Assembly: GCA_910579105.1 (NCBI GenBank)
Contig: CAJTRT010000034.1
Coordinates: 1-27,395 of the forward strand
Reading direction: 5' to 3'
DNA from: an uncultured Muribaculaceae bacterium
GTDB taxonomy: Bacteria; Bacteroidota; Bacteroidia; Bacteroidales; Muribaculaceae
Length of the DNA stretch: 27,395 nt
Both the position numbers and the translations under genes were made by a program. This document shows, in pieces, positions 24,728 through 27,395 of the stretch; positions within the stretch are counted from its first letter, which is position 1; every line of letters begins with the position of its first letter. The notes under the pieces were generated by a model. The model was not told the origin of the DNA. It ran no database searches and saw only the letters and a program-made list of their open reading frames with translations.

Positions 24728-24784
24728 GGATGCGGCGTGCCGCGTATCGGACGCTTTTCTCATTATACGCGGCACGCCGCATCC
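24728..24784. repeat. Inverted pair of palindromic units (REP/BIME-like)
   Basis: Two perfectly complementary 20-base arms (24728-24747 and 24765-24784) flank a 17-base spacer. Each arm is itself nearly palindromic, with GCGGC and GCCGC around GT or AC, so the element can form one long hairpin or two small ones. This is the organisation of bacterial REP doublets. No T-run is adjacent, so it is not a standard terminator, and the rplQ terminator lies 68 bases upstream of it. Confidence 0.7.
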
Positions 24785-24851
24785 ATGCACACATACAGAA
24801 AATCCGTTCACCTTCCATCAATATGCCTTAAAAAGACGTTGCGGCAACGCG

Positions 24852-24879
24852 AAAAAAAAGCCGCACCGCAGGTGGCGGC
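24852..24879 (-). terminator. Intrinsic terminator of the rpsK-rpsD-rpoA-rplQ operon
   Basis: On the minus strand a GC-rich stem, GCCG(C)CACC - TGC - GGTGCGGC, with one bulged C and a 3-base loop, is followed directly by eight T residues (24859-24852). It lies 63 bases past the rplQ stop. This is a classic Rho-independent terminator and marks the end of the ribosomal operon. Confidence 0.9.
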
Positions 24880-24942
24880 ACGACTTTCTTTTGTCGGTAT
24901 GGAATCTCTCCGGGGTCGCCGGTGAGACAACTCGGCACTCCT

Positions 24943-25452
24943 TTATTCTGCCTTGGGAGCTTCCTCGGCGGCGGGAGCCTCGGCAGCGGGAGCTTCGGCA
25001 GCCACCGGAGCCTCGGCGGGGGCGGCAGCGGCGCTCTTGCGCGAGCGGCGGGTGCGGCCGGCCTTCTTCTCGGTCTTCTCCTTGAGCATGTTCTCGTTGT
25101 AGTCAACCAGCTCGATGAAGCAGGTCTTGGCGTTGTCGCCAAGGCGGTTGCCTGTCTTGAGGATGCGGGTGTAGCCTCCGGGGCGGTCGGCGATCTTCTG
25201 CGAGATCTCGCGGAAGAGCTCGGTGACGGCCTCCTTGTTCTGGAGGTGGGAGAACACCAGGCGGCGGTTGCCCATGGTGTCGTTCTTCGCGCGGTTGATC
25301 AGCGGCTCCGCGTACATGCGGAGCGCCTTAGCCTTTGCCAGGGTGGTGAAGATTCTCTTATGGCGTATAAGAGAGATGGTCATGTTGGCGAGTAAGGCGT
25401 CGCGGTGAGCTTTCTTGCGCGAAAGATGGTTGAATTTCTTATTGTGTCTCAT
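24943..25452 (-). CDS. rplQ: 50S ribosomal protein L17
   Basis: Large-subunit protein near the polypeptide exit tunnel. The N-terminal 115 residues are a complete L17 (MRHNKKFNHLSRKKAHRDAL, then NMTISLIRHKRIFTTLAKAK). Residues about 130-169 form an extra tail: a basic patch GRTRRSRK, then alternating Ala, Pro and Glu (AAEAPAAEAPAAEEAPKAE). The total of 169 aa exceeds the 127 aa of E. coli L17. It follows rpoA by 8 bases and ends the operon. The tail is likely disordered and solvent-exposed. Confidence 0.97.
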   Translation of the reverse strand: MRHNKKFNHLSRKKAHRDALLANMTISLIRHKRIFTTLAKAKALRMYAEPLINRAKNDTMGNRRLVFSHLQNKEAVTELFREISQKIADRPGGYTRILKTGNRLGDNAKTCFIELVDYNENMLKEKTEKKAGRTRRSRKSAAAAPAEAPVAAEAPAAEAPAAEEAPKAE

Positions 25453-25460
25453 CGGTGTTT

Positions 25461-26453
25461 TTACTCTTTGTCAAGTTTATATTTTGAGATGTCCATTCCG
25501 AACGAAAGGCCCAGGTTGGCGAGCAGTTCGTCGAGTTCCGTCAGTGACTTCTTGCCGAAGTTACGGAATTTCAGGAGGTCTGTCTTATTGAATACCACCA
25601 GTTCGCCAAGGGTCTCGACCTCGGCGCTCTTGAGGCAGTTGAGGGCGCGCACGGAAAGGTCCATGTCGGTGAGCTTCGTCTTGAGAAGCTGGCGCATGTG
25701 GAGCACTTCCTCGTCGAACTCCTCGGAGCCGTCGGCTTCCTGGGTCTCGATGGTGATCTTGTCGTCAGAGAAGAGCATCAGGTGGTAGATCAGAATCTTC
25801 GCACCTTCCTTGAGGGCGTCCTTGGGATGGATTGAGCCGTTGGTGGTGATTTCGATAATGAGCTTCTCGTAGTCGGTCTTCTGGTCGACGCGGAAGTTCT
25901 CTACGGAGTACTTCACGTTCTTGATGGGGGTGTAGATCGAGTCGATCGCCAGGGTCTGGATATCGGTGATGTCCAGCTGGTTCTCGTCTGCGGGCACCCA
26001 GCCGCGTCCCTTGTTGATCGTCACTTCGAGATTGAAGCTCGCGTCAGGATCCAAGTGACAGATGACTTCCTCGGGGTTAAGTACCTCGAAGCCCGAAAGG
26101 GCTTTGCCAATGTCGCCGGCCTTGAACACCTCCTGGCCCGACACGGTAATGGTGGCTTTCTCGGTCTCAGCGTCTTCGGTCAGCTGTTTCAGGTCAACCT
26201 TCTTGAGGTTGAGGATGATGTTGGTCACATCTTCCTTGACGCCGGGGATGGTATCGAACTCGTGTTTCACGCCGTCGATCTTGACAGCCTGGATGGCGTA
26301 GCCTTCGAGCGACGAGAGCAGCACGCGGCGGAGCGCGTTGCCGACAGTGATACCATAGCCGGGTTCCAAAGGCTTGAACTCGAACTTGCCGTAGAAGTTG
26401 TTAGCTTCTAACATTACGACTTTGTCAGGTTTCTGGAATGCTAAAATAGCCAT
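25461..26453 (-). CDS. rpoA: RNA polymerase subunit alpha
   Basis: Scaffold subunit whose dimer starts assembly of RNA polymerase and whose C-terminal domain contacts regulators and promoter DNA. The 330 aa product has the N-terminal dimerisation domain (YGKFEFKPLEPGYGITVGNA, RRVLLSSLEGYAIQAVKIDG) at about 1-230, a linker, and an HhH-type C-terminal domain at about 260-315 (SVRALNCLKSAEVETLGEL, FRNFGKKSLTELDELL). All parts are intact. It lies 20 bases after rpsD and 8 bases before rplQ. Confidence 0.98.
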   Translation of the reverse strand: MAILAFQKPDKVVMLEANNFYGKFEFKPLEPGYGITVGNALRRVLLSSLEGYAIQAVKIDGVKHEFDTIPGVKEDVTNIILNLKKVDLKQLTEDAETEKATITVSGQEVFKAGDIGKALSGFEVLNPEEVICHLDPDASFNLEVTINKGRGWVPADENQLDITDIQTLAIDSIYTPIKNVKYSVENFRVDQKTDYEKLIIEITTNGSIHPKDALKEGAKILIYHLMLFSDDKITIETQEADGSEEFDEEVLHMRQLLKTKLTDMDLSVRALNCLKSAEVETLGELVVFNKTDLLKFRNFGKKSLTELDELLANLGLSFGMDISKYKLDKE

Positions 26454-26473
26454 GGATCTTGCTTTTAGGGGGG

Positions 26474-27079
26474 TTACTTAGAATAGAGCTCGACGATCAG
26501 CTGCTCCTTGATGTTTTCGGGAATGTCCTCGCGGGTGGGGATGTGAAGCAGTTTGCCTGCCTTCGACGACTCGTCCCATTCGATCCAGGGGTACTTGCTG
26601 TGGTTGAACCCGGCGAGGCAGTCGGCGATGACCTCGAGGGACTTCGACTTCTCGCGCACACCCACGACGTCGCCGGCGGCAACCGCGTAGGAGGGGATGT
26701 TGACAACCTTGCCGTTGACGGTGATGTGCTTGTGGAGCACCAGCTGGCGGGCGGCGGCGCGGGTCGGGGCGATGCCCAGACGGTAAACCATGTTGTCGAG
26801 ACGGCCTTCGAGGAGCTGCAGCAGGATCTCGCCCGTGATGCCCTTCATCGAGGAGGCTTTCTCGAAGAGGTTGCGGAACTGGCGCTCGAGCACGCCGTAG
26901 GTGTATTTAGCCTTCTGCTTCTCGCGGAGCTGGATGCCGTACTCGGAAGTCTTGCGGCGACGGTTCTGGCCGTGCTGGCCCGGGGGGAAGTTGCGGCGGC
27001 TCAGGATCTTGTCCTCGCCAAAGATGGGTTCCCCGAATTTGCGTGCGATTTTGGTCTTGGGACCTATGTATCTTGCCAT
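26474..27079 (-). CDS. rpsD: 30S ribosomal protein S4
   Basis: Primary 16S rRNA-binding protein that nucleates small-subunit assembly and, in other bacteria, represses its own operon. The 201 aa protein starts MARYIGPKTKIARKFGEPIF, lacks the N-terminal zinc Cys cluster found in some S4 proteins, and has its S4 RNA-binding domain at about 91-150 (RLDNMVYRLGIAPTRAAARQ). Unlike the rest of this operon it is preceded by a long spacer (27080-27249) with strong predicted folding, which may be its own regulatory leader. Confidence 0.97.
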   Translation of the reverse strand: MARYIGPKTKIARKFGEPIFGEDKILSRRNFPPGQHGQNRRRKTSEYGIQLREKQKAKYTYGVLERQFRNLFEKASSMKGITGEILLQLLEGRLDNMVYRLGIAPTRAAARQLVLHKHITVNGKVVNIPSYAVAAGDVVGVREKSKSLEVIADCLAGFNHSKYPWIEWDESSKAGKLLHIPTREDIPENIKEQLIVELYSK

Positions 27080-27098
27080 TGTGAAAATTCATTTTCGT

Positions 27099-27237
27099 TC
27101 TCCCGCCGCGGCGGCGCTGTTGGCGCCGCGGACGCCCGGGAGGCGTCGGCAGCGGCCGCGGGAGATGGAAGTTGGGTGATTTCTTTTATTCTCTTTCGCG
27201 CTCGGCGCTCCGGGGGCGCGGCCCTCGGGGGCGGAGC
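27099..27237 (-). promoter_or_regulatory. Structured RNA spacer between rpsK and rpsD, candidate S4 leader
   Basis: The 170-base gap before rpsD can fold strongly. An outer helix pairs 27099-27106 with 27158-27165 (8 perfect bp) and encloses two hairpins: 27111-27117 with 27123-27129 (7 bp, 5-base loop) and 27131-27136 with 27142-27147 (6 bp, 5-base loop), making a three-way junction. Upstream in the transcript another stem pairs 27232-27237 with 27207-27212. A stretch of low GC (27166-27200) separates the two parts. S4 autoregulation through leader RNA is known in E. coli and B. subtilis; that this one binds S4 is inference. The region is very GC-rich, so some pairing is expected by chance. 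Confidence 0.4.
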
Positions 27238-27249
27238 TGGCGAGGTTTC

Positions 27250-27395
27250 TTAGACGCGGCGGCGTTTCGGAGGACGGCAGCCGTTGTGCGGCAGCGGCGT
27301 CACGTCGATAATCTCGGTTACCTCGATGCCCATGCCGTGGACGGTGCGGATGGCGCTCTCGCGGCCGTTGCCCGGACCCTTGACGTAGGCTTTCA
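27250..27395 (-). CDS. rpsK: 30S ribosomal protein S11 (partial, C-terminal end)
   Basis: Only the last 47 codons are inside the window; the gene begins beyond the right edge. The translation reads KAYVKGPGNGRESAIRTVHG and ends in LPHNGCRPPKRRRV, the conserved C terminus of S11, which lines the mRNA exit region of the 30S platform. The stop is TAA at 27252-27250. rpsK-rpsD-rpoA-rplQ is the standard end of the alpha operon. Confidence 0.96.
   Translation of the reverse strand, partial: KAYVKGPGNGRESAIRTVHGMGIEVTEIIDVTPLPHNGCRPPKRRRV

Larger units (their letters stand above)
24595..24942. other. Intergenic region between rplQ and the C69 peptidase gene (348 bases)
   Basis: This is the longest gap without a gene. 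Going with transcription, it contains about 63 bases after rplQ, an intrinsic terminator (24852-24879), a REP-like inverted pair (24728-24784), a short dyad (24674-24687) and then an AT-rich stretch before the peptidase ATG. A TATAGTG sequence near 24615 might serve as a -7 box, but the match is poor. I see no RNA gene or conserved small protein in it. Confidence 0.8.

Noticed and set aside
24595..24942. CRISPR array, riboswitch or small RNA gene in the largest intergenic gap
   Set aside because: There are no regularly spaced direct repeats and no recognisable preQ1 or other riboswitch core. The symmetry present is explained by one terminator, one inverted pair and one short dyad.
1..27395. 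Mobile element, prophage or defence system
   Set aside because: I found no transposase, integrase, phage or toxin-antitoxin gene. The tRNA-Arg has no duplicated 3' end nearby that would suggest an integration site, and the gene content is core housekeeping.

Overview
This 27.4 kb window is a dense run of housekeeping genes, and every gene I can support lies on the minus strand, so the biological order runs from position 27395 down to 1. Several signs point to the phylum Bacteroidota, order Bacteroidales, probably a GC-rich gut lineage such as Muribaculaceae: dcw gene order, long MraY and FtsW variants, a PASTA-bearing FtsI, a DUF3822 gene beside rsmD, DUF1573 proteins, L17 with a long acidic Ala/Pro tail, no encoded CCA on the tRNA, and Bacteroidota-type promoter boxes (TTG ... 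TAnnTTTG) in place of sigma70 boxes. The family-level placement is inference.

Layout in transcription order. (1) 27395-24943: the end of the alpha ribosomal operon, rpsK (partial)-rpsD-rpoA-rplQ. A foldable 170-base spacer lies before rpsD and an intrinsic terminator follows rplQ. (2) 24942-24595: an intergenic region with that terminator and a REP-like inverted palindrome pair. (3) 24594-21795: a secreted C69-family peptidase, then queF and queC of 7-deazaguanine (queuosine) biosynthesis, 5 bases apart. (4) 21724-18841: a promoter, a membrane polyferredoxin that reads as a NapH-NapG fusion with six [4Fe-4S] motifs and an internal Tat-like signal, then thyA and folA (4-base overlap). (5) 18810-14098: tRNA-Arg(CCT), an Ig-like lipoprotein, a DUF3822 protein, rsmD and rlmN. 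(6) 14097-12518: a REP-like hairpin and two tandem paralogous DUF1573 exported proteins. (7) 12304-1: the dcw cell-wall and division cluster rsmH-ftsL-ftsI-murE-mraY-murD-ftsW-murG-murC-ftsQ (partial).

The dcw genes together make lipid II and build septal peptidoglycan. MurE, MurD and MurC act on cytoplasmic UDP-MurNAc precursors, MraY and MurG make lipids I and II, and FtsW, FtsI, FtsL and FtsQ use lipid II at the septum. The MurE DNPR signature indicates meso-diaminopimelate peptidoglycan. mraZ, which usually precedes rsmH, is absent; DUF1573 genes occupy that place. ThyA and FolA form the thymidylate/folate cycle. RsmH, RsmD, RlmN, QueC and QueF are all RNA-modification enzymes.

Most of the window is ordinary. 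The points most worth a second look are the NapH-NapG-like fusion without a nitrate reductase, the structured spacer before rpsD, the two palindromic intergenic elements, and the lipoprotein with an acidic then Gly/Asn-rich tail.
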